Of a stretch of DNA of 9,706 nucleotides, positions 1 to 7,242 are shown one piece after another. Numbering within the stretch: position 1 is the stretch's first letter; each line of letters opens with the position of its first letter. The DNA comes from Planctomycetota bacterium. GTDB lineage: Bacteria; Planctomycetota; PLA2. The notes under the pieces are model-generated. The model searched no databases, was not told where the DNA came from, and was given only the letters and a program-made list of their open reading frames with translations. Made by a program: the position numbers and the translations under genes. The DNA lies in contig JAKLKT010000108.1 of NCBI GenBank assembly GCA_023150495.1, forward strand, positions 1-9,706. The letters run 5' to 3'.

Positions 1-1
1 C

Positions 2-190
2 CGCCGCCGCGGCGAGCCGCACGCCCGCGCGTACCGGAAGGCGCTGCGGAGGCTCAGGCTCGAGCTCGGGCCCACGGAGACGCCGCGCGAGCTTCTCGCG
101 CGCGCCCGGCGGACCGCCTATCCCGCCGACGGGCTGCGGGAGCTCGAGGTCGCGACCGCGGCGCACGAGCAGGCGCGCTCCGGGGCGTGA
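2..190 (+). CDS. C-terminal fragment, DUF4129-like (transglutaminase-associated) protein
   Basis: The frame is open from the left edge to a TGA at 188-190 and gives 62 residues; the start lies outside the window. The fragment is Arg/Leu/Glu-rich and contains YRKALRRLRLELG followed by TPRELLARARR. This resembles the Y-x3-L-x3-L...G...TPxE-(F/L)-A-x-R pattern of the cytoplasmic C-terminal DUF4129 domain found after membrane segments in TgpA-like transglutaminase proteins or in stand-alone DUF4129 proteins. No membrane segment or catalytic part is visible, so the function is not shown. It ends 24 bp from the convergent DinB-like gene. The family call is an inference from a short motif. Confidence 0.5.
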   Translation, partial: RRRGEPHARAYRKALRRLRLELGPTETPRELLARARRTAYPADGLRELEVATAAHEQARSGA

Positions 191-214
191 CGCCGGGGGG
201 GGCCGGGGGCCGTG

Positions 215-718
215 TCAGCGGCGGCCCGGCTCGTCGAGCTTCCTGTCGTCGTAGAACGCGATGCCGTGCGTCTCGCCGGCGCGCATCTTCGCGATCCAGA
301 CGATCTGGCCCGTGTGCCAGGAGAGGTGCTCGACGACGTGGTAGATCGCCTCGCGCGGGCTCGTCTCGAATCCCTGGATCACGAGGCGCCGGTCGAGCTC
401 GATCTGGCTCTCGACGACCCGCGCCGCCTCCCCGAGCGTCGCCGCGAGCGCGTCCATGATCCCGGCCTTCGTGCCCCCGTCGCGCCGCGCGAACTCCTCC
501 GCGCGACGCCTCCGGTCGGGCGCGCCCCCGAGGCCCACGAGGATCCACTGCCGGATGTTCCCCTCGAGGTGGAGGAGGAGGTTGCCGATGCTCGTCGCCT
601 TCCCGTGCGGCCGCCACCAGAGGTCGCTCTCGGGAAGCGTGTCGAGCGCCTTCCGGAGGCGCGGGAGATAGACGTCGCGGAGGTAGCGCGCGGACTCCCT
701 CGTGAACCAGGTTTGCAT
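215..718 (-). CDS. DinB/DUF1572-family putative metal-dependent protein
   Basis: This 167-residue protein has the length and motif layout of the DinB/YfiT four-helix-bundle superfamily, DUF1572 branch. The three expected metal-binding histidines are visible: H50 in NLLLHLEGN near the end of the second helix, and H131 and H135 in HVVEHLSWHTGQI. An N-terminal segment with LWWRP (residues 33-37) also fits DUF1572. The family has a divalent-metal site and includes thiol transferases, but the substrate of most members is unknown and cannot be read here. The ATG at 718 has no Shine-Dalgarno. The gene is divergent from the methyltransferase gene, with only 29 bp between the two start codons, and a shared AT-rich hexamer probably serves both promoters (minus-strand CATTAT at 735-740). 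Confidence 0.85.
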   Translation of the reverse strand: MQTWFTRESARYLRDVYLPRLRKALDTLPESDLWWRPHGKATSIGNLLLHLEGNIRQWILVGLGGAPDRRRRAEEFARRDGGTKAGIMDALAATLGEAARVVESQIELDRRLVIQGFETSPREAIYHVVEHLSWHTGQIVWIAKMRAGETHGIAFYDDRKLDEPGRR

Positions 719-733
719 GCGTGCAGTTTCGCC

Positions 734-739
734 GATAAT
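734..739 (+). promoter_or_regulatory. -10 element GATAAT for the methyltransferase gene, predicted leaderless
   Basis: GATAAT lies 8 nt before the ATG at 748, so transcription would start at or within about 2 nt of the start codon. No Shine-Dalgarno is present. A weak -35-like TTTGCA lies at 712-717 with a 16-nt spacer. The reverse complement (CATTAT, 735-740) could act as the -10 of the divergent DinB-like gene. Confidence 0.5.
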
Positions 740-747
740 GCCGCGCC

Positions 748-1768
748 ATGCTGTGCCGCCACTTCGGCATCTGCGGCGGCTGCGCCACGCAGGACATCCC
801 GTACGCGGAGGAGGTCGCCCGCAAGGAGGCGGCGCTCGCGGAGGCGCTCGGGCGGGGCGTCCCGGTCGCGCCGTCGCCGAAGGAGCTCCACTACCGCACG
901 CGGATGGACTACGTCTTCGCGTGGAACAAGCTCGGGCTCCGGAAGCGGGGCGACCCGCGCGGCGTCCTCGACCTCGAGGAGTGCCTGCTCGTGAGCCCCG
1001 AGGCGTGGGCGCTCGTGCTCCGCGCGAAGGAGGCGGCGAAGCGGCTCGGCCTCAGGTCCTACCTCTACACCGCGGGCGTCGGGTACCTGCGGTACGTCAC
1101 GGTGCGCGAGGCTCCGGTCTCGGGCGAGCGCATGCTCATCCTGCTGACCAACGGCACCGATCCGCTCGTGCGCCCGCTCCTCGACGAGGCGGAGGGATGG
1201 GCGGATTCCGTCGTCTGGGCTTCCACGGACCGGCGCGCCGACGTCTCGACCGGCGACGTCGTCGAGACGCGCGGTCGCGGCTGGATCGAGGAGCGGGTCG
1301 GCGCGCTGCGCCTGCGCTTCGGGCCGAACTCGTTCTTCCAGGCGAACCCGTGGCAGACGGAGCGGCTCTACGCGCACGTGGCGGAGCGGGTCACGGGCGC
1401 CGTCCTCGATCTCTTCTGCGGCGTCGGCGGCTTCGCGCTCGCGTGCGCCCCGCGCGCGGCGTCGGTCACGGGCGTGGACGTGGTGGAGGGGGATCGCCGC
1501 GCGGTTCGAGGCGGGCGACGCGGCCGACTTCCTCGGCGCGTGCGACACGGTGGTCCTCGATCCTCCGCGGGGGGGCCTCGGGGGCCGGGCCATCCACGCC
1601 GTCGTGCGCGCGGCGCCGCGGAGGATCCTCTACGTCTCGTGCAACCCGAAGGCGCTCGCGACCGAGCTGCCGATGTTCCTGGGCTACGAGGCGACGGAGA
1701 TCAGGGGCTTCGACCTCTTCCCGCGGACGCCGCACGTCGAGGTCGTGGCGACGCTCGACCGGAAGTGA
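748..1768 (+). pseudogene. RlmC/TrmA-type RNA (uracil-5-)-methyltransferase, frame broken near 1488
   Basis: The first part (748 to about 1488) reads C3-x5-C9-x2-C12 and C79, the four-cysteine [4Fe-4S] pattern of RlmC/RlmD proteins. Then come NSFFQANPWQTERLY and the SAM-binding DLFCGVGGFAL. The second part, one frame later, has FEAGDAADFL, VVLDPPRGG, the catalytic cysteine in YVSCNP, and an RlmC-like C-terminus (FDLFPRTPHVEV) ending at 1768. As in E. coli RlmC there is no N-terminal TRAM domain. The family methylates C5 of a uracil in 23S rRNA or tRNA using SAM. The frame changes at a GGGGG run (1488-1492), and about 14 residues of the SAM-domain helix after GVD also seem missing compared with RlmC. 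Left uncorrected, the first frame runs on to a stop at 1830 with an unrelated tail. It may be a true pseudogene or a sequence/assembly error. Confidence 0.8.
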
Positions 1769-1781
1769 CCGGCCGGGCGGC

Positions 1782-3143
1782 TCAGTGGTCGTGCTTGCGC
1801 TTCTCTTCCTTGATGCGCGTGCGGATGTAGTTGTCGGTCGCCTCGATGAGGTCGGCCTCGCCGATCGTGGCGAGGTGGCGCTCGAAGGCGCCGAGTCCGT
1901 CCGCCGTCTCCGCGTAGTCCGCGAGGAATGCCTTGTACTGCTTCCGGTACTTCCCCTCGCGCAGCGCCGCGACGTAGAAGAACGACTCCCTGCTCCATGT
2001 CTCGGCGTCGCTCTTGCGGAGCGCTTCGAGCTCGCTCACACCGTGGAACTTGATCGTCGAATACCACGCGAGATACCCCTCGTCGAGGCTCGGCAGGGGC
2101 TTGCCCGTGCGGCACTCGGCGCTCGCCGCCACGACCTCGCCGACCCAGATCCACGCCGGCCTCGTATCGCCGTACTTCGCGAGGAAGAGCAGATCGGCCA
2201 CCTCGCCGGCGAGCATCGTCGCCTGGTCCATGTTCTCCTTCGGGAACGGGATCGCGAAGATGCGCCGCGCCCAACTGTCCGCGTGGAAGTCGATGGTGCG
2301 GTCCCCGACCGCAGGATCGATCTTCGCGCCCTGCGCCTTCGAGGCATGCACGAGGACGACGAGCGGCGCATCGCTCTTCGGCAGCGGGCCGTGCTCCCTG
2401 CGGAATCTCTTCTCGGTGTCCTTGAGAGTCTTCATGAGCGGGGCGATCGAGGCCGTCACGGCGGGCGCCTTGGCGACGAGCCAGATCCCCTCCTGCGTCG
2501 TCTCGTAGCCCTTGGGGATCGGCGGCCACAGCTCGACTTCCGCCTTGAACGTGCGCACTGTGGCGAGCAGGTCGGCCTCCGCCTGCGGGAAGTCCGCAGC
2601 CGCGCACGAGATCTGGAAGAAGAAGAAGTTGTTCTTCGCCGAGAGGCAGAAGTACGCCTCGATCCACTCCGTACCCTCCTGCACCCACCGGACGATGGCG
2701 CGCGGGCAGGGGCTCGGACGGACCTCGACTTTCCGGTCCGGCCTTTCCTTCCGGAACCACTCCGCCTGGTAGTAGGGCCAGGACCTGGGGTCGGCTCTCT
2801 CCCTCCGGACCAGCCAGAAGCCGCCGCGCTTCGAGGACCCTGGCAGCAGGAGTTCGAAGTAGATCTCGTCGTTTGTGATCCGCTCCTCGAGGAGCACCCA
2901 GTCCGCGGGCACCGAGAACGAGTAGGGCTTCTTGCGGACCTCGACGGTCTCGACCTTCTTGCCCGGCTCGCGGGCGGGGAACGCCGTCGTGCGCTGCTCC
3001 GCCGGCTTCGACCCCGGCTTCGCCTCCTCCTGCTCGGGACCCTCCGGCACCTCGTCGACGCTGATCCCGCTGTCGTCGTCCTGCTTCTCCTGCGCGAGCG
3101 CGAGGCCCGCGCAGACGAGGAGCAGCCCGAGGAGGCGCGCCAT
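1782..3143 (-). CDS. Secreted protein with a degenerate gluzincin (MA-clan) metallopeptidase-like domain
   Basis: This 453-residue protein starts with a clear signal peptide (MARLLGLLLVCAGLALA, cleavage after residue 17). An acidic, Pro/Glu-rich linker covers about residues 20-65. Residues 70-200 begin with YSFSVPADW and resemble a PsbP/DUF1795-like beta domain. Residues 205-445 have the layout of a peptidase-MA-like domain, but where HExxH would be expected the sequence reads AGEVAD (312-317), and the downstream W-x-x-E-G helix reads WVGEVVA (333-339). Zinc ligands are therefore absent and catalysis is unlikely. The ATG at 3143 is chosen because it begins the signal peptide and has TACAAT 8 nt upstream; an in-frame extension reaching 3314 is possible but lacks signal-peptide sense. 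The gene lies 41 bp downstream of the antiporter gene. Function is unknown and the peptidase ancestry is inferred. Confidence 0.7.
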   Translation of the reverse strand: MARLLGLLLVCAGLALAQEKQDDDSGISVDEVPEGPEQEEAKPGSKPAEQRTTAFPAREPGKKVETVEVRKKPYSFSVPADWVLLEERITNDEIYFELLLPGSSKRGGFWLVRRERADPRSWPYYQAEWFRKERPDRKVEVRPSPCPRAIVRWVQEGTEWIEAYFCLSAKNNFFFFQISCAAADFPQAEADLLATVRTFKAEVELWPPIPKGYETTQEGIWLVAKAPAVTASIAPLMKTLKDTEKRFRREHGPLPKSDAPLVVLVHASKAQGAKIDPAVGDRTIDFHADSWARRIFAIPFPKENMDQATMLAGEVADLLFLAKYGDTRPAWIWVGEVVAASAECRTGKPLPSLDEGYLAWYSTIKFHGVSELEALRKSDAETWSRESFFYVAALREGKYRKQYKAFLADYAETADGLGAFERHLATIGEADLIEATDNYIRTRIKEEKRKHDH

Positions 3144-3151
3144 CCCGGGCG

Positions 3152-3157
3152 ATTGTA
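3152..3157 (-). promoter_or_regulatory. -10 element TACAAT for the secreted-protein gene, predicted leaderless
   Basis: On the minus strand TACAAT lies 8 nt before the ATG at 3143, and the intervening bases (CGCCCGGG) contain no Shine-Dalgarno. This puts the predicted transcription start at the start codon. No convincing -35 is seen in the GC-rich upstream sequence. Confidence 0.5.
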
Positions 3158-3184
3158 GCGCGGGGCCCGCCCCCGCGGCCAGCG

Positions 3185-4954
3185 TCAGCCGACGAGGCCC
3201 ACGAGGACATCCCCCGGCCCCGGGGCGAGCGGCCGGTCCACGGTCGCGACCGTCACGCGGCCGCCCGTGATCGCGAGCAGCGGGATCGCGCTCTCTCCGT
3301 GCTGCTCCCGCCACTTCGCGAAACCGGACTCTTCCACGAGCCGCGTCGCCTCGATCTTCGCCCCCGCTTCGAGCCGGGCCTCCAGCTTGTCATAGGTACA
3401 CTCGTTGGCGAAGAGGATGCGTCCGCGGAGCCCCGGCGCGATCGCCTGCTTCTCCGCCGAGAGCTGGTAGATCTCGCGCCGCCCGAACAGATGCACGTAG
3501 TGGAGCGCGCAGAGCGCGTTCGTCTCGTCGTTCGGCGTCAGCGCGAGCACGCGCCCGAGCCCGGAGAGCTCGATCTCCTCGTCCGCCCCCTCCGAGAGCG
3601 CGCTGCCCTCGTGGACCGGGAGCCCGTCGAGGTGCGCCCGCGCGACGTTGGCGCGGTTCGTGTCCACGAGCAGCACTCCGTGCCCCTGCTCGCGCAGCGC
3701 GCGCGCGAGCTCGCGGGCGAAGCGGTGCGCGCCGATGAGGAGCACGCCCTGCGGGTCCGGGGTCGCGAGGCCGAGCCGGTGGGCGAGCGGGCCGGCGCCG
3801 AGGCCGTAGGCGGCGACCGTCCCGGCCACGACGAGGAACATCGGCGCCACGACCCCCGAAGCCCCCTCGAATCCCCTCGCCTCGAGGCGGTACGCGAAGA
3901 CGGCGGTGACCGTCGCCGCCACGGCGCCGCGCGCCGCGAGGCCCGCGATGAAGATGCGCTCCGGCCACGAGAGCGCCGACCCGAGTGTGCACACGAACGC
4001 GACGAGCGGCCGCACGAGGAGGATCAGCGCGCCGAGGAAGACGAAGGCGCCGAGGCGGATCTCCGCGAGGTCGGCCGCGCGCACGCGCGCCGCGAGGAGA
4101 AGGAAGAGCGCGGAGAGGACGAGCGTGCGGAGGTTCTCCTTGAACTCGAGCACGTGGCGGAGGTTGACCCTCCGCTGGTGCGCGAGCAGCGCGCCCATGA
4201 GCGTCACCGCGAGGAGCCCGCTCTCGTGCTGCATCCGGTTCGAGAGCGCGTAGGCGGCGACCGCCGTCGCAAGCGCGACGAGCGCGTGCAGCTGGTCCGG
4301 GACCCAGTACCGGCGCAGCACGAGCACGAGCGCCCACGCCCCGGCGGCGCCCACGAGGCCGCCGAGCGCGACCGTCTTCACGACCCCGACCGCCGCGCGG
4401 CCGAGCGCGGGCTCGAGGCCGCCGCCCGCCACGATGCCCTCGAACACGAGGACGGCCAGGACGGCGCCGACGGGATCGAGGAGGAGCCCTTCCCACTTCA
4501 GCACCGGGCCGACCCTCCCTGCCGGCCGGACGTGGCGGAGGATCGGCAGCACCACCGTGGGGCCGCTGAGCGTGAGGATCGCGCCGACGAGGAGCGCCAG
4601 CCCGCGCGGGATCCCGAGCAGCGGCTCGGCGAGCCACGCGGCGACGAGCCAGCCGACGAGCGCGCCGAGGGTGATGAGCCGCAGCACGACGCCCCGGTGC
4701 TCCCCGAGCTCGCGCACGTTGAGCGTCATGGCCCCCTCGAAGAGGATGAAGGCGACCGACAGGGAGACGAGCGGAACGAACAGCGCGCCGAACATCGCGT
4801 CCGGGTCGATCAGGCCGAGGACATCCGGCCCCGAGAGGAACCCGAAGACCAGCAGGAGCAGGATCGCGGGCATCCGGATGCGCCAGCCGAGCCACTGCGC
4901 CGCGGCGCCGAGGACGACCACGCTCGCGAGGCCGAGGGGTAGCGAGTGCTCCAT
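3185..4954 (-). CDS. CPA1-family cation:proton antiporter with C-terminal RCK (TrkA-N) domain
   Basis: This 589-residue integral membrane protein has about 12 hydrophobic segments over residues 5-390, then a cytoplasmic regulatory part. Typical antiporter motifs are ILFEGAMTLN (70-79), LTLSGPTVVLPILRH (127-141), WEGLLLDPVGA (154-164) with D160 as the likely ion-binding aspartate, and AARGAVAATVTAVFA (340-354). D160 sits in an LDP context rather than the Asn-Asp pair of NhaP/NHE proteins, as in many bacterial CPA1 homologues. Residues 402-510 form a Rossmann RCK-N domain (VLLIGAHRFARELA, then VLLVDTN with D431 as the expected ribose-binding residue), and the last 50 residues look RCK-C-like. 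The product would exchange Na+ or K+ for protons across the inner membrane, gated by a nucleotide. It is probably cotranscribed from bfn or from its own promoter at 4964-4969. Confidence 0.9.
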   Translation of the reverse strand: MEHSLPLGLASVVVLGAAAQWLGWRIRMPAILLLLVFGFLSGPDVLGLIDPDAMFGALFVPLVSLSVAFILFEGAMTLNVRELGEHRGVVLRLITLGALVGWLVAAWLAEPLLGIPRGLALLVGAILTLSGPTVVLPILRHVRPAGRVGPVLKWEGLLLDPVGAVLAVLVFEGIVAGGGLEPALGRAAVGVVKTVALGGLVGAAGAWALVLVLRRYWVPDQLHALVALATAVAAYALSNRMQHESGLLAVTLMGALLAHQRRVNLRHVLEFKENLRTLVLSALFLLLAARVRAADLAEIRLGAFVFLGALILLVRPLVAFVCTLGSALSWPERIFIAGLAARGAVAATVTAVFAYRLEARGFEGASGVVAPMFLVVAGTVAAYGLGAGPLAHRLGLATPDPQGVLLIGAHRFARELARALREQGHGVLLVDTNRANVARAHLDGLPVHEGSALSEGADEEIELSGLGRVLALTPNDETNALCALHYVHLFGRREIYQLSAEKQAIAPGLRGRILFANECTYDKLEARLEAGAKIEATRLVEESGFAKWREQHGESAIPLLAITGGRVTVATVDRPLAPGPGDVLVGLVG

Positions 4955-4963
4955 CCCGCGCCG

Positions 4964-4969
4964 AGTGTA
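4964..4969 (-). promoter_or_regulatory. -10 element TACACT for the antiporter gene, predicted leaderless
   Basis: On the minus strand TACACT lies 9 nt before the ATG at 4954, with CGGCGCGGG between and no Shine-Dalgarno. The predicted transcript starts within about 3 nt of the start codon. The 61-bp gap to the nuclease gene also contains long G runs (4998-5013) and nothing else recognisable. Confidence 0.45.
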
Positions 4970-5015
4970 GCGGCCGACGGTCCCTTGGAACGAAGAAGGG
5001 GGGGCGCGGGGGGAG

Positions 5016-5420
5016 TCAGCTCGCCGCGACCTCGTCGATCACGTCCTCGTGGACGAAGATCGGCGCGCGGGCGCGGACGGCGAGAGCGATGGCGTCGGAG
5101 GGGCGTGCGTCCACGTCGAACTTCTCGGTCCCGCGGCGGAGGACGAGGTTCGCGTAGAACGTGCTCCGCTCGAGCTTCGTGACCTCGGTCCGCTCGATCG
5201 TGACGCCGAGTTGCTCCAGCACGGAGAAGAACAGCTCGTGGGTGAGGGGGCGGGGGGGGAGCTGCTCCTTCACGAACCGGTCGATGGCGAACGCCTCGAA
5301 CACGGAGATGACGATGGGGAACGTGCGCTCCCCCGTCTTCTCCCGCAGGAAGATGAACTGCTGGTCCGACGTGTCGTTGATGATGATGCGCGCCAGCTCG
5401 CACTCGACCATCCGGTCCAT
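5016..5420 (-). CDS. Bifunctional nuclease family protein (DUF151)
   Basis: This 134-residue protein covers the whole DUF151/BFN domain. Visible family signatures are an N-terminal strand with FIFLREKTGERTFPIVIS (residues 23-40), the central FYANLVLRRG segment, and the highly conserved DARPSDAIALAVRARAPIFV near the C-terminus. Members occur in many bacteria and in plants; plant members have been reported to have RNase and DNase activity, but the role of most bacterial members is unknown. The protein lacks a signal peptide and should be cytoplasmic. It is the first gene of the minus-strand group bfn, antiporter, secreted protein, and is divergent from the sigma-54 activator with 56 bp between start codons. 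The ATG at 5420 has a -10 hexamer 9 nt upstream and no Shine-Dalgarno. Confidence 0.9.
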   Translation of the reverse strand: MDRMVECELARIIINDTSDQQFIFLREKTGERTFPIVISVFEAFAIDRFVKEQLPPRPLTHELFFSVLEQLGVTIERTEVTKLERSTFYANLVLRRGTEKFDVDARPSDAIALAVRARAPIFVHEDVIDEVAAS

Positions 5421-5429
5421 GTCGCGAGC

Positions 5430-5435
5430 AGTCTA
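5430..5435 (-). promoter_or_regulatory. Extended -10 element TGA-TAGACT for bfn, predicted leaderless
   Basis: On the minus strand TAGACT lies 9 nt before the ATG at 5420 and is preceded directly by TGA, matching a TGN extended -10. The bases between (GCTCGCGAC) have no Shine-Dalgarno. It stands back to back with the activator promoter, 29 bp away. Confidence 0.5.
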
Positions 5436-5464
5436 TCACCCGTGCGCCGGGCAGGCCCGTCCCG

Positions 5465-5470
5465 CATAAT
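5465..5470 (+). promoter_or_regulatory. -10 element CATAAT for the FHA/sigma-54 activator gene, predicted leaderless
   Basis: CATAAT lies 6 nt before the ATG at 5477. The intervening GGAGGG looks like a Shine-Dalgarno but touches the ATG, which is too close to work normally. Transcription would start at or near the ATG. No clear -35 is visible. Confidence 0.45.
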
Positions 5471-5476
5471 GGAGGG

Positions 5477-7156
5477 ATGCCCACGCTGCGGGTGGCGCGC
5501 GGAAGGTCCACGGCGGAGGAGTTCCGCTTCGGCGACGAGGTCGTGATCGGCCGCGCCGAGGAGTGCGGCATCCGCGTCTTCGACGAGGCGGCGAGCCGGT
5601 GCCACGCGATCGTCCGGCGGGAGGGCCCCGACTACGTCGCGATCGACCAGCGCTCGCTCAACGGGCTCTACGTGAACGGGAAGCGCGTCGAGCGTCAAGT
5701 GCTGAAGACGGGCGACGAGGTGACCGTCCGCAACCTGACGCTCGTCTTCGTGGCGGATGGGGCGGCCGAGCGGCCGACGGTGGTGGGGGAGCCGCTCAGG
5801 ATCGAGTCGAGCATCGCGGAGCCCGCAGGCGCGCGGGTCGCCGGCGCCGAGGAGGAGATCCTCCTCCGCCTCGGCGCGGTCTATCGCTTCGCCGAGGTGC
5901 TGCGCGCGCCGCCGCAGCGCCTGCGCGAGGGCGTGGCGGCCGCGGTCGAGGAGGTGTTCCGCCCCTGCCGCGTCGCGCTGGTGCTGCCCGACGGGAACCT
6001 CGGGGTGTTCTCGCGGTCCGTCGTCGACCATGCGCGTTCGAAGGGCGAGGCGATCCTCGTCCGCGAGCCGCGGGTCGACCTCCCCGGCGCGACCTCGCTC
6101 GCGACGGAGAGGATCCTCTCGGCGATGGCGGTGCCGCTCGAGAAGTTCGGCGCGCTCTACGTGGACCGCACGACGGGCGACGCGTTCCGGCCCGAGGATC
6201 TCGAGTTCCTCGCGGCGCTCGCCGCGATGGCCGCGCCCGCCCTCCGCCCCCCCGGAGCCCCCCCGCCTCCCTCCGCGGCGGCGCAGGAGATCCTCGGCCG
6301 CTCGCCCGCCGTCCAGAAGCTCCGCGAGGAGATCGCGCGCGTCGCCCCCACGCCGGCGACCGTGCTCGTCACCGGCGAGACCGGCACCGGCAAGGAGCTC
6401 GTCGCGCGCGCTCTCCACGCGCAGTCGCCACGGGCGCGCGGGCCCTTCGTCGCGGTCAACTGCGCCGCGTTCGTCGAGACGCTGCTCGAGGCGGAGCTCT
6501 TCGGGCACGAGAAGGGCGCGTTCACGGGCGCGGACCGGGCGCGGCCGGGGCGCTTCGAGCAGGCGCACGGAGGGACGATCTTCCTCGACGAGGTGGGCGA
6601 GCTCGCGCCGGGGCTCCAGGCGAAGCTCCTGCGCGTGCTCGAGACGCGCGAGTTCCACCGCGTCGGCGCGACGAAGCCGACGCGCGTCGACGTGCGGATC
6701 GTGGCGGCGACGAACCGCGACCTGAGGACCGGGTTCCGCGAGGACCTCTACTACCGGCTGTCCGTCGTGACGCTCCACTGTCCCGCGCTGCGCGACCGGC
6801 CGGGCGACGTGCGGCTGCTCGCGGGGCAGTTCCTCGGGGAGCGGTTCACGGAGGAGGCGCTCGGCAAGCTCGAGCAGTACCGGTGGCCGGGCAACATCCG
6901 CGAGCTCCGGAACGTCTGCGAGCGGTGCGCCGTGATGGCGAGGGGCGAGCGGATCGACGCGGACGACCTGCCGCTCGAGATCCGGCTCGGCGGCCCGGCG
7001 CGCGCACCCGGCGAGGTGAAGACGCTGAAGGAGATGGAGAAGGAGATGGTCGCGCGCGCTCTCGAGGCGACGGGCGGCAACCGCACCCGCGCCGCGAAGC
7101 TCCTCGGGATCACCTACCCGACGCTCAAGAAGAAGATCGACGAGTTCGGGCTCTGA
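5477..7156 (+). CDS. Sigma-54-dependent transcriptional activator with FHA and GAF domains
   Basis: This 559-residue protein has four parts. An N-terminal FHA domain (1-95) keeps the phosphothreonine-binding residues: G25-R26, S40-R41-x-H43, and N62-G63. A GAF-like sensory domain spans about 128-256, then a Pro/Ala linker. The AAA+ domain (271-453) has Walker A GETGTGKE (300-307), the sigma-54-contacting GAFTGA loop (347-352), Walker B GGTIFLDEV (365-373), sensor I ATN (411-413) and arginine-finger candidates R421/R427. A Fis-type helix-turn-helix lies at about 516-559 (NRTRAAKLLGITYPTLKKKI). It should open sigma-54 promoters by ATP hydrolysis. There is no receiver domain, so input would come from a Ser/Thr kinase via FHA and from a small ligand via GAF. 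A candidate sigma-54 promoter lies directly downstream (7243-7258), suggesting a local target. Confidence 0.95.
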   Translation: MPTLRVARGRSTAEEFRFGDEVVIGRAEECGIRVFDEAASRCHAIVRREGPDYVAIDQRSLNGLYVNGKRVERQVLKTGDEVTVRNLTLVFVADGAAERPTVVGEPLRIESSIAEPAGARVAGAEEEILLRLGAVYRFAEVLRAPPQRLREGVAAAVEEVFRPCRVALVLPDGNLGVFSRSVVDHARSKGEAILVREPRVDLPGATSLATERILSAMAVPLEKFGALYVDRTTGDAFRPEDLEFLAALAAMAAPALRPPGAPPPPSAAAQEILGRSPAVQKLREEIARVAPTPATVLVTGETGTGKELVARALHAQSPRARGPFVAVNCAAFVETLLEAELFGHEKGAFTGADRARPGRFEQAHGGTIFLDEVGELAPGLQAKLLRVLETREFHRVGATKPTRVDVRIVAATNRDLRTGFREDLYYRLSVVTLHCPALRDRPGDVRLLAGQFLGERFTEEALGKLEQYRWPGNIRELRNVCERCAVMARGERIDADDLPLEIRLGGPARAPGEVKTLKEMEKEMVARALEATGGNRTRAAKLLGITYPTLKKKIDEFGL

Positions 7157-7217
7157 CGGCTCCTCGCCGGCATGGCCCGGGTCCCGGGGGTGGTGGGGCG
7201 CGGGGAGGCGGGGGCTT

Positions 7218-7233
7218 GCAACGATTGTGTTGC
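7218..7233. repeat. Short inverted repeat GCAAC-N6-GTTGC, possible operator
   Basis: Perfect 5-bp arms GCAAC (7218-7222) and GTTGC (7229-7233) flank GATTGT, in a locally AT-richer patch. It lies 10 bp upstream of the candidate sigma-54 promoter. It could be a protein-binding site, but arms this short may arise by chance. Confidence 0.25.
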
Positions 7234-7242
7234 TGGAAGCCG

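Noticed and set aside
1486..1495. Programmed +1 frameshift in the methyltransferase gene
   Set aside because: There is a GGGGG run but no recognisable slippery/stimulatory signal, and the joined product would still lack about 14 residues of the SAM fold. Deletion or assembly error is simpler.
702..3158. Very long open frame on the plus strand covering the methyltransferase and the gene at 3143-1782 antisense
   Set aside because: Its product is low-complexity Arg/Ala/Glu sequence, typical of an open antisense frame in GC-rich DNA, while the other frames hold recognisable domains.
3144..3314. Upstream extension of the secreted-protein gene to 3314
   Set aside because: It overlaps the antiporter 3' end, is not protein-like, and would bury a clear signal peptide internally.
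3299..4942. Long plus-strand frame antisense to the antiporter
   Set aside because: The product is Arg/Glu/Asp-rich without motifs, and the minus strand carries clear antiporter and RCK motifs over the same stretch.
4996..5013. G-run stretch as a G-quadruplex or terminator
   Set aside because: Only two separate G runs are present, with no stem. It is not enough for a confident quadruplex or intrinsic terminator.
5270..6778. Long minus-strand frame antisense to the sigma-54 activator
   Set aside because: It is a compositional shadow; the plus strand has intact FHA, Walker A, GAFTGA and Walker B motifs.
7157..7217. Intrinsic terminator after the activator gene
   Set aside because: Only a short CCCGGG-TC-CCGGGG-type dyad with a 2-nt loop is visible and no U tract follows.
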